Of a stretch of 64,000 nt of DNA, positions 1 through 12,697 are shown piece by piece; positions within the stretch are counted from its first letter, which is position 1, and each line of letters starts with the position of its first letter. Below the pieces are notes generated by a model. The model was given only the letters and a program-made list of their open reading frames with translations. It did no database searches and was not told where the DNA came from. Made by a program: the position numbers and the translations under genes. Source of the DNA: Adiantum capillus-veneris. Lineage: Eukaryota; Streptophyta; Polypodiopsida; Polypodiales; Pteridaceae. The stretch lies in contig CM043959.1 of assembly GCA_014529385.2 (NCBI GenBank), positions 86,337,529 to 86,401,528 of the forward strand. The letters are read 5' to 3'.

Positions 1-350
1 AGTCAACCACAACAAAATTACACCAAGAGGAGCTCGTTGGGGTCGTCTAGCCGAACCAGTGACTTTTCATCACTGCAGCACATGCTCACAAACCCTCGAA
101 TTCCCTCTCTCATCGTTGTTCTTTGTGCGCAGGCTGCGGCCATCATTATTGGGTTTTTCTTACGCCTTATCACCTTAAGGGAATGCCCTAAGTTGGGCAC
201 CGTGGGTGGTACCCACCATGGCCAAAGATGATCAACGTTTTTTGACAAGATGGTGCCCACCTCCAGTAAAGTGATAGGCTTGATGTACAACATCGACGAG
301 ACACAAGCTGGAGGAAATTGCAAAAGTTAAGGGACATAGCCCGCATTTTT
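1..350. other. Unassigned sequence left of the first LTR element
   Basis: No gene is supported here. Short open frames exist on both strands but resemble nothing I recognise. Because an older relative of the neighbouring element resumes at 5586, this stretch may be the 5' part of that older element, separated by the insertion at 351. The short motif ccctaag occurs both here (about 183-190) and near 1000-1017 in the inserted element, which is only weak support. Confidence 0.3.
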
Positions 351-505
351 TGTCAGGACACCGGCAAGGCCGGGCAAGACAAGGGCAGGGCCGGGCTAGG
401 CGGTGTGGACCGGGGAGTCCAACTAGGGCAAAGGGCCAGGGGCTTGCCTATATAATGGGTGGTTGGGTGGTGGACTCTCAGACTCTAGCTTCCCCTGGTC
501 TTACA
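351..505 (+). repeat. 5' LTR, 155 bp
   Basis: Starts TGTCAGGACACC and ends GGTCTTACA. It matches 5431-5585 with only a few substitutions, so the insertion is fairly recent. The LTR is GC-rich for this window and contains a TATA-like box. Confidence 0.88.
449..456 (+). promoter_or_regulatory. TATA-like box in 5' LTR
   Basis: TATATAAT lies about 50 bases before the LTR end, a usual place for an LTR core promoter. The same box recurs in the 3' LTR near 5529 and, as tatatata, in the older LTR near 9545. Confidence 0.5.
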
Positions 506-506
506 C

Positions 507-517
507 TGGTATCAGAG
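507..517 (+). other. Primer binding site, initiator tRNA-Met type
   Basis: TGGTATCAGAG begins one base after the 5' LTR. This is the common plant retrotransposon primer site complementary to the 3' end of initiator tRNA-Met. Confidence 0.8.
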
Positions 518-3500
518 ATCAGGAGGGAGAGCTATGGAGGAAGGGGACCTTGCATGGCTTGTGCGTCTCTCTCTCTTTCTCTCTCTCGGTCGTTCATGGA
601 GAATCGTGGAGAAGATCCCTCTCTTGCTAGCTATGGAGGGCGTGGCTCTCACGTTTGGGAGCTTTTTGCATGATTTGCATGCGAAGGAGCAAGGAGGGGG
701 CATGACAGTGGGTACTGTCCCCTGCAGAGCGAAAAGGAAAAAGGCTGCGGGAACGCTTGCTTCTGGCAAGGAGGAGGGAGGCTCGAGGCCGACCGCATGC
801 AGGACTGCTTATACATGGCGGTGGCGAGTCGACTTGCACAAAAATCACCATTCCTTGGCTCAGTACGCGCGCGTTGCGACATGGGACAGTTTGATCACAA
901 GGGCGTAAGCCCTCGCAGATTGTTGGAGCCGCCATAGCCCCTCTCTCCCTCAGCGCTGCAGATTTGTCGCCATCGCTGCGTTGATTTCATATTTGGGTGC
1001 CCTAAGGGTGCCCTAAGGCCACCCTAGGGGCTTTTCGCACAGCAAGAATACGCATGCCACACACGCCCGCAGCCGGCGGTCAAAGTCACATGCATGGAAC
1101 ATGCAAGCCGTAAACAGGCAGATCTCAGAGTAGTGATATGACCAAGCTTTGCACGGAGGCGTAAAATTGTACAAGGCGTCATATATGAGCAGGTCTTGAG
1201 AAGGCGGCATCGAACGAACATGCCCTCACACATTTTGCAGAAAGTTTTGGCATGGCCACATTGATTTTCGGAAGATTTCTTTAGCCATACATATTGACCT
1301 TGAAGCGACTATCACCATCTCTCTGACGGCACAGACGATAATGCTTATTGATTCAAGGATCTTCGACACATTGATCCTGTAAAGCAGAGCAAATTGCCAA
1401 AAGCACTCAGTTTATTTTTTCCGTAGTTGTTGCAGCAGAACCACATAAAGGTTTTCATGGCATGTTTGCATGTCAATTTGGCATCGAAATTCAAGGAACT
1501 TTGAATGCACAAGCTATGTGCCCGACCAGGTACGAGACGAGAATGAGGCATCAGGTGGCAAAGTTGGGACAATTTTGGCAAATATGCTTGCAAACATCCT
1601 TCTACTTAAGCCATGGAGCTTGCACGGATCACGACAAGAATGACATGATGTGCAACATTGGGGATTTTACTTGAGACAACGGGAATCACGACTTGTCAGC
1701 AATAATTAGCATTTGGCAGGGCCGACTCTGAGCAATAATTGGGCCGACTCGTTATTATACTTCAAGAAACCGACAGGCATTTTGAAGTGTCTGCACCCAG
1801 TATTGCATTACTCAGGTACGCTTTGTTTGTGCAATAGTTTCTTGGTGATTTTATGTTTTTAGTATGGTATCCTACTCGACAAGGTTCCAGGGTCATGAAT
1901 CCCTATCTCTTTAAGCATGGGATACATAAGTATGTCGAAGCTATTGTAGCTTGCTAGGGAGTAGGCAATATAGGTACATGAAGCATAATGGACATCCATA
2001 GCTATGAGCTGAATTCCATGTCGACCACCACATGAATTTTCACTACGCCAACTTTTCAAGCAAAGGTTGCTTGGATCAAGCAGGGTTTGATAATAGCTGA
2101 CATTTGATAGCTTAGTTGTCGATGAGCATCGAGCAATGTTATGATTCTCAATCCGTAGCAACATTTGGCAAGGCCATTTCCTTATGAAATTTTGACAAGA
2201 TCAATCTTTTTCTGCTCGGACACATATGTGTCACCAAGAGTATCTGTTAGCTATGAGCACTCAGGCTCCATTCTTGTCTCATCCATGTCATGAACTTATG
2301 TGAAGCAAGACTTCTATTTATGCATCTTGCATTTTGACTCCCCACGTTCGGTCTATGCTATGAGCATACAAACTTGGGATGGCGGACTTGACAATATGCT
2401 TGCAGGTTATTTCATTACATGACAGACGGGCGTATATGATACACGAGATGTATCTGTACACACAATAGATCCCACTCATGCAGCAGATATGGCTATGCGC
2501 CATTGTTAAGCAAGTTTTCTTCCACAAAATATCGGGCCAACTGGTTACAACAACGACCAGGTTAGCCAATTTACAATCTTCTTATTTTTCCATGTTTACA
2601 TCTTTGATTGGAAACTATTGATTTGTGCAAAGCAATGTGCTTTGACAATTTTACATAAAGCAAGGTTTCTTCCTTGTGCCAAGGTACTGCCCAATGACTT
2701 GGCATCAAGGGCATTGGCACACAAGTTCGAGAAACTGGAAAAATAGGGAATCTTAGCTCACCGAATCCCTACCAGTTTAAACTGTGCAAGGCACTTATGG
2801 TTTTCGCTCTCAAGTTTGAGGCCATCACTTTTGCCAAGGGCTTAAGTTTATGTCTGTATGGCATGCTAGCTAGGTGGATTCAATTCTACCGCCTCCTAAA
2901 ACACGTTTCCGCTACAACACCAGACACTTTGTCAAGGACACTAAAAAGCACCTAAATCAAGGACTTAATTCAAAGGCAAAGTGCTATCATTAGGTCACAC
3001 CAGTGTCAGCCACAACCACATACATGGTTGGTGGGTCAATCTATGACTTCTTTGTGTTTTCTGTTACCCCTCTCGATGAGAGAGTCATAGCAGAAAATTG
3101 TAGCACGCTTATAGGATAAGCTGCACGCTACGCATAAGATGCACACAAGCATGGGCGTAATATATACAAAGTAGTGACTCAAGGAAAGTTCCTCAGCCCA
3201 GCATGTTCTCTCTCTCTCTCTCTCTCTCTCTTATTTCTCTTGAAGAATAATGAAACCTTTTTAAGAATCTTTTCAACATGTTTGTTTGGAAGTCACTCCG
3301 AGCCAAGGTGCTCTAACTCTCAGCTAGACATAGGGCGAGACACCATCTAAATTAGTCTTCATTAGTTCGTTGATTGAAAACTAATTGCCATCAGGGCTAT
3401 AAGCCACACACGTGGCTAAGAGTCATTGTCAGATCTCGGGTACGACCCAGATGTTGACATTCCTTGGGTGATTGTTCTTAAGATCGAACAAATCTGCCCA

Positions 3501-5197
3501 GTGGAATACACATCGAACACCTCGAAATTAATGGACAAGCAAGAGTCTTGTCATTACGGATGTTTAGGGTGTCATTTTTGCACTACATGGAGTTAGTGTG
3601 ACGCTCAATTTGAGTTTAAATCTGAAACTCACATCAGCTGATCTATACCACGGAATCTAGAGGCAACAAACAGTTGCGACAGCACGACTGTTGATACGAG
3701 CACTATAGCACTACGAGTGTCTATGGCATCACAATTTTGGGGTACGCCCCCGAGGAGTGAAAGGGCAAGGGAACTGAACATGCTCATCACCACCCAGCCA
3801 TGCCCTATATAGGCCCATAGCCTTCTAAATATAGGGACCCCCAAAGGGTCTTACCAAGTGGGTTGACTACGTAGATTTTACCCAACGGGTTTGGATTGCG
3901 AAGGCAGCACCCAGGGTTCCCAGTGCAATGTTGCTTGATTTTTTCATAGGTGGGAGACGTACTCCTGTGCATTTGAATACGGGTAACTGAACTTTTAGTT
4001 CAATCCCTAGGACCATGCCAAGGGCATGTTAAAAAAAGTATTTTGGGTGGCAGTGTCCAATGTACATTATGCTGTTATGAATCCACTTGTAGGATTCAAT
4101 TTGGCACATGTTGTCACATGGGATACAAGTCCAGGTACTCAAGGAGTTCGGTTTAGCCAGTGTGGAGAAAGGATAATGAGGGTCCCTCTCACTCCGGTCG
4201 TAGAGTGTTTGAAATTACCTCCACGCACAAGTACATCTTGTACTTGAAGAATGTTCTTTTTCAGACATTCTTACATGAGACATATTCCACATGTGGAGGA
4301 TATGAGTCGCTAGGACTGACACTGGCGCCATTATTTTAATTATGTGTCATGACAAAGTCCCTAGGTGCTGGTCACATCTGTTTTTCTAGACCATCTTTAG
4401 CATGACGTATCAGGAGCAATTTCATGGCCAGAAATTGTCGAATACTTAGAATGACTTGTCCAGATACAAGTACTGCTAAACAACATTACAGATGGTTGTT
4501 TATACATATAGCAAGGCTCTAAATTGTTAATGAAAAAGTTTCATTGTTTGTACCTAGAAGTGATCAATGTTTCACCTTCTATTATGGTTCAGATGTTTCA
4601 TCAAGGCTTGCAAAAGATTGCAATTGAATTTTGCACTCTATATGCAATATCTCTAGGAGATTACTTTTGGGTCTACTAATCACCAATAGAGTTCATGGCT
4701 CGGTTTGGGTGTTTGTGGATTTTTCAAGACAACCACGATGGTTACTCAGGACATTGTTGATTCCTCAACAGTGTTACACAATATTGTGATTCCCATTTAC
4801 CAGTCATCTAGGAAGACTGTCTGTAAACCGTGAGGGAAAACACATCTCAGTACTGTCAGTTATCCAAAGGGATAGGCAGATTACAAAGTGTAATCTTGGG
4901 CTAAAGGATATGCAAAGTGCGTACATTAGCACCAAGCAATCCAATTAATAAGCATTTATTGCTCTTCTTGGAGTTTACTTACTATCAGTTAATGCATGTT
5001 GCGACTAGGTAGTCTCTTTGTGTATAAGTCACGTTCTCAACCTTGACACTCGCTAGGGTGGGGTTGTTTACTGATGAAATTTGAAAACAAGTCAAGGACT
5101 TACACTTGGCTGATGATTTGGGTCAGCAAGTTACTTTCACAGAAAGTGAAAAGCGGTACTCTTTCAGGTACATCTTTGTCGTGATAACTCGTTTAGC
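518..5197. other. Non-coding interior of the LTR element
   Basis: No retroelement domain is visible on either strand, only short open frames. Blocks of this interior recur at 5.6-9.4 kb in the same order, for example around 2230 with 6450, 2360 with 6550, 4230 with 8085 and 4860 with 8890. The sequence is therefore a family interior and not random filler. It holds one short (TC)n tract. Confidence 0.6.
3206..3231. repeat. (TC)n microsatellite
   Basis: An uninterrupted TC tract of about 26 bases. The related element has a longer tract at the equivalent place (7432-7475), so the tract belongs to the family and has changed length. Confidence 0.9.
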
Positions 5198-5417
5198 ATG
5201 CTCATGTGCGTTCTAAATGGAGTCTACACACTAGATGGTTGCAAATGGACAACAATGTGGAAAATCAAGATGCTACTCTTGGTTTCATTGAACCTCTTGC
5301 GGAATCGTGTTCCGGGCAACCAAACAGCTAGATCCATAAGGGATGCCACTTGGGAAAACATTAGTGTTCTTAAGAAGAAGTTCCCCACTTTTGTTTTCAA
5401 GGACGAAAACTCTTCTT
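5198..5417 (+). pseudogene. Remnant of gypsy integrase C-terminus
   Basis: The last part of a 73-codon frame reads ATWENISVLKKKFPTF followed by FKDENSS and a stop. This resembles the end of chromovirus-type gypsy polyproteins, where an ATWE(D) motif and an aromatic-rich segment close the integrase just before the polypurine tract. The frame runs into the purine tract and 3' LTR as expected. Nothing upstream is recognisable as the integrase core, so this is a relic or a retained 3' end of a non-autonomous element. Recognition rests on a short motif and its position. Confidence 0.5.
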
Positions 5418-5430
5418 AAGGGGGGAGTAA
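5418..5430 (+). other. Polypurine tract
   Basis: AAGGGGGGAGTAA directly abuts the 3' LTR and fits the plus-strand primer of an LTR retrotransposon read on the plus strand. Confidence 0.75.
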
Positions 5431-5585
5431 TGTCAGGACACCGGCAAGGCCAGACAAGACAAGGGTAGGGCCGGGCTAGGCGGTGTGGAACGGGGAGTCC
5501 AACTAGGGCAAAGGGCCAGGGGCTTGCCTATATAATGGGTGGTTGGGTGGTGGACTCTCAGACTCTAGCTTCCCCTGGTCTTACA
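5431..5585 (+). repeat. 3' LTR, 155 bp
   Basis: Direct copy of 351-505 with a few substitutions (for example ggcc to agac after the first 20 bases). It starts TGTCAGGACACC and ends TTACA. Confidence 0.88.
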
Positions 5586-7429
5586 GTTTTGGTAAGGAAT
5601 AATAGGATCGATGAAGCTCCAACATGCACAAAATTTCAAGGAACGACTACTTTGGCATGGATTCAAGCATGCAAGTGCTGAGGATCGAAGGAAGGCGACA
5701 TGCATTGATCATTTAACTTCTCTGCATTACAAGCACGCATTGGGAAATTTGACATCAATTATCCGCCAATCATCGAGCCGCTCAAGCATGTTTGTTATGG
5801 ATGTCAATTTTCCACTTTTGGTTTGGAACTTCTGCTAGGGCATCGCTCCTAGGCAATATTGGCTCCTCAGGTTCAGGCAAGGCATGTTGCATATGGGTAC
5901 AGGCAAGGCCTGTGGCATGTAAGGTAAAGGTTTTTTGGCATGACAGACTCGTTTTTCTTTGTTTACAAAACTACGACAAGTAAAGAACTTTCAATAAAAG
6001 CATGCAAGGCATGCTCAAATTGAACCAAGCTAGTACGACAAGGCAAAGTCGACGTGAGTAATTCAAAAGCTATGTACGCTGCCATGAAATTTTCTTTTCC
6101 ATGCTTGTGCAATTTCAACACTCAAGGCACAAGCAAGGCTTGTGAGCATTACCAAAAGCATGATATTTTTGTTTCTTGAACACACGGTGTGCAACAACCA
6201 TTCATAGTCAAGGAAGGCTTGAGTGAGAAATGTTCTCGTTTAAAAGCAATGCGTCTTTCCATGCCTAGCAAAGGTTGGGACATGGTAGTGCTCGAGAATC
6301 TCATGGAGATTGGCACAGCCTGTTTCCAGCCTTGATGAAGGAGGCACATGTACCTCGACAAGGCCGACCATTACCTACAATTTGACAAGGTCGATTATTT
6401 GTGAATGCTTGACAAGGTCAAGTTTCTTTTGCTATAACATTGTGAATTGACAAGAGTATTTGTTAGCTATGAGCACTGGAACTCCATGAGTACTTATGTG
6501 AAGCAAGGCTTCCCTTTCAGAATTTGGCATAGTGGTTTTCAAAGTTTGGAATATGCTATTAGCATACGAACTTGGGGAACTTGTCAAGATGCTTGCAAGA
6601 TTTTGTGTCATAAGAGGGCGTATATGATACACTCGACCAATCCTTATACTGATACATATGGCTATGAGCCAAATTCAAACGAATTTTTTACTCAAGCATT
6701 ACCAGAAACCTGGACACAAGTGGGCAACAAGGTTAGTAAATTTCAAGTTATGTTTATTTTGTCTATTTTTTGCAAAAAAATCTCTCTGCTTTACAAAGCA
6801 AAGTGCTTGGGCAGACTCCATACGAAGCCGTTGTACAAAGAAAAGTGCTTTGCCAGGTTTCATGCAAAGCAAGGCTTCTCTTATGTGCAAAGGTATTATC
6901 GATTGATTTCAAATCCACAATAATGCACACATCTTTGGCACCATGTGGATATAAGCTTACAATTTACGTAATGACGCACTGTGATGTATCCATGCCAATG
7001 TAATCGTGCGAGGCACATATACCAAGGGCTCACATGGTTGATACTGTCATTGAAGCCAAGGGCTTAATATTCTATTTTTGATATATATGCATGGTGTACT
7101 AGTACGATGGACATATACCCCATCATTGTATACGCTTCCGCTATCACACTAGCTACTCTGTCAAGAAGTAAGTTATTGACATCTTAGAACAATTTTTATT
7201 TATTTTTATTCACAAGAAAAGTGCCATATTTAAGTCACTCTGGTACAATCAAGACCACATATACGGTAGGTGGGTACATATGTGAATTATGGTACCTCTC
7301 TCTACGAGAGCGTTGTACAAGCACACTATTATATGCTTATAGGATAAGCTATGACACATACATGGCCTGCACTAGAGCATATGCAAGGGGCATACTATAC
7401 ATTAGAAGAAGGGGTTTTCCTCTGCCCAA

Positions 7430-7431
<2 letters not shown>

Positions 7432-7475
<44 letters not shown>
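7432..7475. repeat. (TC)n microsatellite
   Basis: About 44 bases of pure TC, at the position that matches the shorter tract at 3206 in the related element. Confidence 0.9.
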
Positions 7476-7477
<2 letters not shown>

Positions 7478-9422
7478 TTCAAACTTCTCTGTGGGAAAGT
7501 GAAACTAGGCATGATTTTATTGAAATCTTTGCCACCTATATTGGAATGGCTAAGAGCCAATTGTTTGTAATCCGTCAGTGATTGCTCTCAAGATTGAACA
7601 ATTCTTTTCGGTTGCGTACCCATCGATTCTAATGGACAAGCAAGAGTCCTGCCATTAGCGATTTTTTGGGCATTATTTTAGCATTACACACTTTAAGTGT
7701 GAAGATCAAGTGGAGTTTTTGAACGTCTTAAACTCGTAAGGGCTTATCTCTACCAAGGTATATAGATGAAGCCAACATTTCAGACAACATGGCTGTTCAC
7801 AAAAACCTAAGATTATGGATTTTTGGGTATGGAAAAGATCCAATTGTGAATACGATTCCAACTTCAGTGAATCTCCTATTTTATCTATAGCACTAAGAGT
7901 GTCTATATGAGTACAGGTTTGGAGGTAAGATCCAGCTCGTGATTACTAAATCACCTGTTAAGTGTTGATGGTCAATTCTTGGAACCGTCACACTTGCACT
8001 TTCAAGGATAGAAGTCCACAAACTGCCAAGGGGTAGTGGAAAATTTCAACTTCTAAAGTAATAAGGACAAACCCAAGCACACAAGTACATCGTGTGCTTG
8101 AAGGATGTTCCTTTTTCAGACATCCTTACATGAGACATATTCCACATGTGGAGAATATGAGTCCCTGGACTGACACTGGCGCCCACACTATTTCAATTAT
8201 GTGTTGCGACAAAGTCCCTAGGTGCTGGTCGAATCCATTTTCTAGACCATTTTCAGCACAACGTATCAAGAATAGTTTCAATGGCCAGAAATTGTTTGAT
8301 ACTTAGAACCACTTCTTAAGTTACATGTGTTGTTAAACAACTCTAATGGATGGTTGTTTATGCTTATAGCAAGGCTATGTGTTGTTAATGAAGAAGTTTT
8401 ATTATTTGTACCTAGAAGTGATTTATGTTTCACCTTCTATTATGGTTCAAATGTTTCAGTAAGGCTTGCAAATGATTGTAATACATAGTATTTAGTTCTT
8501 TCTTGAACTATTTACACTCCTTTTTCATGTGTGCTACAAGCATCACATTCGCCATAAGTATTGCCAAGTATGATCTTGGATATGCAGGTTCGAATCTATT
8601 TTTGCTAAATGCATGTACACTAGGTGTTATGGGCCCTAGTGTTTAGCAAAGGATGATTTGGAGCGGCATACATATTCATCACATTAGTTGCTTATGAATC
8701 ATTTCTCCCTCTATGTGCAGTATATCTTTGAGATTACTTGTGGATCTACATATCACCAATAGAGTTCATGTCTTGGTTTGGGTGCTTGTTGATCTTTCGA
8801 GTTAAGCAAGACATTGTTGATTGCTCAGCAATGTTGTACGACATTGTGATTCCTGTTTACTAGACATTGGGAAGATTGTCTGTAAACCGTCGGAAAACAC
8901 ACCTCAGTACTATCAGTTATCCAAAGAAGATAGCCAGATTACAAGTGTCATCTTGTGCTAAAGGATATGTAAAGTGCGTTTGTTAGCACCAAGCAATTCA
9001 ATTAGAAAGCATGTATTACTCTAGTTGGAGTTTGCTTATCGTAAGTTAAAGCATGTTTGCGACTAGGTTTAGTCTCTTTATGTATATTTCAGGTTCTCAA
9101 CCTTGAACACTAGTTATGGTGGGATTGTTTACTGATATGAGAAGATAACAAGTCAACGACTTAAACTTGGTTGATGAGTTACACCAGCATGTTCCTTTCA
9201 TGGAAAGTGAAAAGAGGTACTCTTTTCAGTACATCTTTGTCGTGATAACTCGTTTAGCATACTCAAGTGAGTTCTAAATGGAGTGTCTACATGCTATGTT
9301 GTATATGAGTTACACAAAGTCAAATGAACAACATAATCCATGAAGGATGTCAATGTGGAACACATTAGTGTATCACCACTCTTGTTTTTGAGGACAAAAA
9401 TGCTTCTCCAAGGAAGGAGTAA

Positions 9423-9599
9423 TGCCAGGACAAGGATCCTAAGGAGCAAGGATCGACCTAAGGGGTTAGGGACCTAAGCCAGGGGCTCGGATTGGACCAG
9501 TGTGGATTGGGGATCCAAACTATGGCTAGGACTAGAAGCCGGCCTATATATAGGGAGGTAGGGTGGTGGATCTGGCATCTCAGTCTCCTAGGTCTTATA
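9423..9599 (+). repeat. Diverged 3' LTR of the older element
   Basis: Starts TGCCAGGACAAGG and shares with the 155 bp LTR the order of ccaggggctcgg, gggatccaac-like, tatata and gggtggtggatctgg blocks, ending ggtcttata where the younger LTR ends ggtcttaca. A purine tract (aaggaaggagtaa) ends at 9422. Confidence 0.65.
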
Positions 9600-10637
9600 C
9601 CCACACTTGACCAGTCAACACTAATTATTTAACTGATAAACTTTGTGGTGCACCTCTCATTGGCAATCACCCAATCAATGATAATGCACCTATGGGACCG
9701 ACAAGCTTGGGCCATGACTAAAAATACTATAGATAATAAGAGGGATATCATGGGTTAATATGCCCCCCTTCCTGATGTAGATTCCATCCTCAAAATCTAT
9801 GAATGTGTAAACTCAAGTAGGAGGATGCTACGCAATACTAAATATTTTGATGAGAATAGTGGCCCATGGATGTGCTCACCAATCAAGATTTTTAGTTGAA
9901 CGATAATATACACGGCCTCTGCAATATCGTGACTCATCATCTTTACTCGAACACTGCAAAATCAACACGAAAATATCACAATAAGTGCATTCTCATAAAA
10001 ACATGGATAATTAAAATTATATGCAGTGAGTAAGCATAAAGAGTAATCAGTGACAAAATATGAAACAAACGTGTTGAGCATCATACATTAAAATACAATA
10101 TAATCAAACACACTAACACTTGTAGAGGTCAACGAACCAAGAACAATAGCTTTGCTAGTTTTGCTGTTACTAGGGTCATAAAGGTCAACTATTAATCACA
10201 TAGTCAATCCTCCTAATTCTTTGTAGTCAATTTAGAGTTGTTTAGTTGCAAGAGCGGATTGTTTCATGTCTCAAGGCTGACTAGAGGCTATACCTAGAAG
10301 ACCTTCAAGTTGAGATATGATAAAGGAGAACACACATGAAGTCATCATCAAAATAGATTCTCTTTAATTGACCCCCCAAACTGTTTTCACTATAGATTTT
10401 GTTGCCACATAGAGCCTTAATTGACTTTTGGGCTCCTCTTTTTTCTTTTTCTCTCTTTTTTATGAGTGGCCTTGCTGCTTGTTCATTTACAGTCATGTAT
10501 CATTGGAAGGTCATGTTGACACTGCTACCCTCCCTAGGTTCATCACAATAGCAAAACTTTCTTACAATACATAAGCTAAAGGGAAAGAGGGATTACACCC
10601 ATTTGCAAAAAGTGATGTATCCTTAAATAAGTGGCCA
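9600..10637. other. AT-rich stretch without a recognised gene
   Basis: No domain is recognisable. On the minus strand a purine-rich run (reverse of tatgccccccttcc, about 9760-9773) could be the polypurine tract of the decayed gypsy fragment that starts at 10638, but no LTR pair supports this. Confidence 0.35.
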
Positions 10638-11492
10638 CTAATAGCTTAATTGTAATATCTTTCTAACAACCAAATCTCCTGAAAAGTGACCTTTAACTAT
10701 GTCCATACGTGCTTCTTGTATAATGTATGAGTACTCATTCTCATGAGCACAACGTCTATGAATGTCATCCTTTCCTTGCTTATAGAGAATTCCAAAAATT
10801 AGGCAATAAGACTTGCATTCTTTTATTATCTTTTGAGGTAAATCCTTTCGAAGCTCTTTGGGTGAAAAACCATTAAGTAAAAAGTTAACAATCTTCTCAC
10901 TCCAATTGGGCATCGTCTCAACCAAAAAGAGAGAAGTATCAAGTAATGGGAGAGAAACTCATCGTCAACTCCAATGGGAGCTTATCCATTTGGTATGCAA
11001 GACAAATGATCAGCCATGACATGTTTTTTGATGGGCCTTGCCACCATCGTAAAATTGAATTCAAGTAGAATGAGTAACCATCTTGTAATTCTTCCCATGG
11101 AGCATGGTTTATTTACCAGATATAGTAGCTGTTGATGATCAACGTAAAACAAAAACTTGGTGGCTAGAAGATAAGATGATTTTTTTTTAAATTGCATGGT
11201 TTATTTACTAGATATAGTAATATTTGATGATCAATGTAAAACAAAAACTTGGTGGCAAGAGGATAATATCAAAATTTCTATACTAAATCATAGCTAAACC
11301 TTATCACTCTATAGTGGTGTAGTTTATCTCACCATCATTTAGCTCATGACTAACAAAGCTAATGGGATAATGCAATTTATGTTCTCCTAGCTGAGTTGGA
11401 ACACACCCAATAGCAATTTTTGATGCATAAATGTGCACATAGAAACTTACATTCCAAGCAGGTGCTCGTAAAAGAAATTTTTGCTTGGTCAT
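10638..11492 (-). pseudogene. Gypsy polyprotein fragment: RNase H to integrase zinc-binding region
   Basis: Three minus-strand frames give consecutive parts of a Ty3/gypsy polyprotein. At 11304-11492 the RNase H region reads APAWNVSFYVHIYASKIAIG, ending in LNDGEINYTT. At 10982-11197 follows FYVDHQQLLYLVNKP, then RITRWLLILLEF and HVMADHLS. At 10638-10925 comes GILYKQ and HENEYSYIIQEARMDIVKGH, the H2C2 region before an integrase core. Stops and frameshifts separate the parts, and a local tandem duplication disrupts the RNase H. No integrase core is visible downstream. It is not part of the elements on either side. Confidence 0.75.
11102..11266. repeat. Tandem duplication of about 92 bp in the gypsy fragment
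   Basis: Copies at about 11102-11174 and 11194-11266 share gcatggtttatttac, gatatagta, gatgatcaa and aaaacaaaaacttggtggc in order. The duplicated piece encodes the FYVDHQ segment, so the duplication arose inside the RNase H frame. Confidence 0.8.
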
Positions 11493-11634
11493 CTAGCACA
11501 ATTGTGATTTGATCGTAATCAGAGTACCCATCTAAAAAACTACAAGCCTCCTTTCATTCTACTCTCTCAAGCATGTGTTTCAAATATGGTGAGGGTTAAT
11601 GGTCTCTCCTTGTGACTATATTAACCTTTTTGAG

Positions 11635-11856
11635 TGTTGGGGTGAAGGCTCATGCACCCATGAGGAGTCCCATCACTCATCATGTCCGACCGCCCACATG
11701 TGTACTCATACCTTATTCTTTATATACATATGAATAAGGGCTCACTCACTCTATTTCCATACATTGAAGCTCCACCAATATCTCGTGTGCGTCTCTTCCC
11801 TTCCCTAGTCTCTCACACACTCTTCTCAAACCCGCATCATTGGCACCAATCCCACA
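11635..11856 (+). repeat. 5' LTR of the old copia element
   Basis: 222 bp, starts TGTTGGGGTGAAGG and ends CCAATCCCACA. Contains a TATA-like tatatacatatgaataagg near 11719. It matches 38505-38720 over its whole length with many substitutions. Confidence 0.72.
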
Positions 11857-11858
11857 AT

Positions 11859-11869
11859 TGGTATTAGAG
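11859..11869 (+). other. Primer binding site, initiator tRNA-Met type
   Basis: TGGTATTAGAG two bases after the LTR differs at one position from the usual TGGTATCAGAG, again a C to T change. Confidence 0.65.
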
Positions 11870-12697
11870 TCGTGGCGGAAATTATGACGGTGGAAACCCC
11901 TCCTCCCTCTTTCTGGCAAGCTCTCGACAATGAAGATGGAGCTCGGCCATCGGTGGTGGTAGATTCAACATGGATTGGAGGAGCTCCAAGTGGACCATGG
12001 AGCTCAAAGAGGCATATGCAGATCTCCTTGAGATTCAATGGAATCTTGAGAGATATCTTGGCACCGCTGTAAGAAATGGAGCAAAGTCTGCAACAATAGA
12101 AAGCTTGAAGAAGTGGGGAGATTCAAGCAATAACTTAGGTATCGAGAGAAGCGTGAGAAACCACACCTATACAAAATCAAACCGAGCAAGGAATCTTGCA
12201 GCTAGGAATGGAGCTGCACACCGGAAAATCAGGGAAGGCTTGCGAGTAGTAGCAAATCATGCAAGCAATTGAGAGCATTTCAAGGAATCTTGAACTGAGC
12301 AAGTGGGGAATGCAATGAGGTGAGGCCATTGTAGCTACAACAGAATTGAACACTGGCAGTCAGTAACACAACTTACAAGATAGTGTTGTGTGTGAAAGCT
12401 TGAAATCAATCTACAGTAGCTATTCGAGCTAAGGACTACAATCTAAGCAGGTCTTGCAGCTAGTGAAAGGGGGCAACTGGAAATTGAGTAGCTACAAGCA
12501 ATAAAGAAAGCACAGGGGAAAATTTGAGTAGTGTTGTCAATTTTAAAGCAGAGGAGCAAACCATAGAGTGCGTTTTCTTTTACTGCAAGCTGAGATAGTG
12601 CAAGACATTTTTGTGCACTATAGAAAGGGAGAAATAGAGGTAGCGATATTGTGTGGAGCGTGGGGAGAAAGAAGAGTGTGTGCACAATCACACACGC
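11870..12697 (+). other. 5' interior of the old copia element, no clear gene
   Basis: This stretch should hold the start of gag. Several frames of 60-110 codons are open, one beginning ATGGATTGGAGGAGC, but none shows a zinc knuckle or other gag motif. It ends at the gypsy insertion point, where acgc is duplicated. Confidence 0.4.

Larger units (their letters stand above)
351..5585 (+). mobile_element. Gypsy-type LTR element with 155 bp LTRs and a mostly non-coding interior
   Basis: Two nearly identical 155 bp direct repeats that start TG and end CA flank a 4.9 kb interior. A primer site matching initiator tRNA-Met follows the left repeat and a purine tract precedes the right one. The only coding trace is a gypsy-like integrase C-terminus just before the right LTR. 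I see no gag, reverse transcriptase or RNase H. The flanks do not give a clean 5 bp target duplication (ttttt against gtttt). The element is either non-autonomous (LARD-like) or heavily decayed. The relative at 5586-9599 shares much of the same non-coding interior, which favours the first reading. Confidence 0.8.
5586..9599 (+). mobile_element. Older relative of the 351-5585 element, 3' part
   Basis: Interior blocks of the upstream element recur here in the same order, and the segment ends with a diverged LTR at 9423-9599 preceded by a purine tract. No 5' LTR is seen between 5586 and 9422, so the 5' part is missing or lies left of 351. No retroelement domain is recognisable. The copy has lost more identity than the LTR pair of the first element and must be older. 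Confidence 0.65.
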
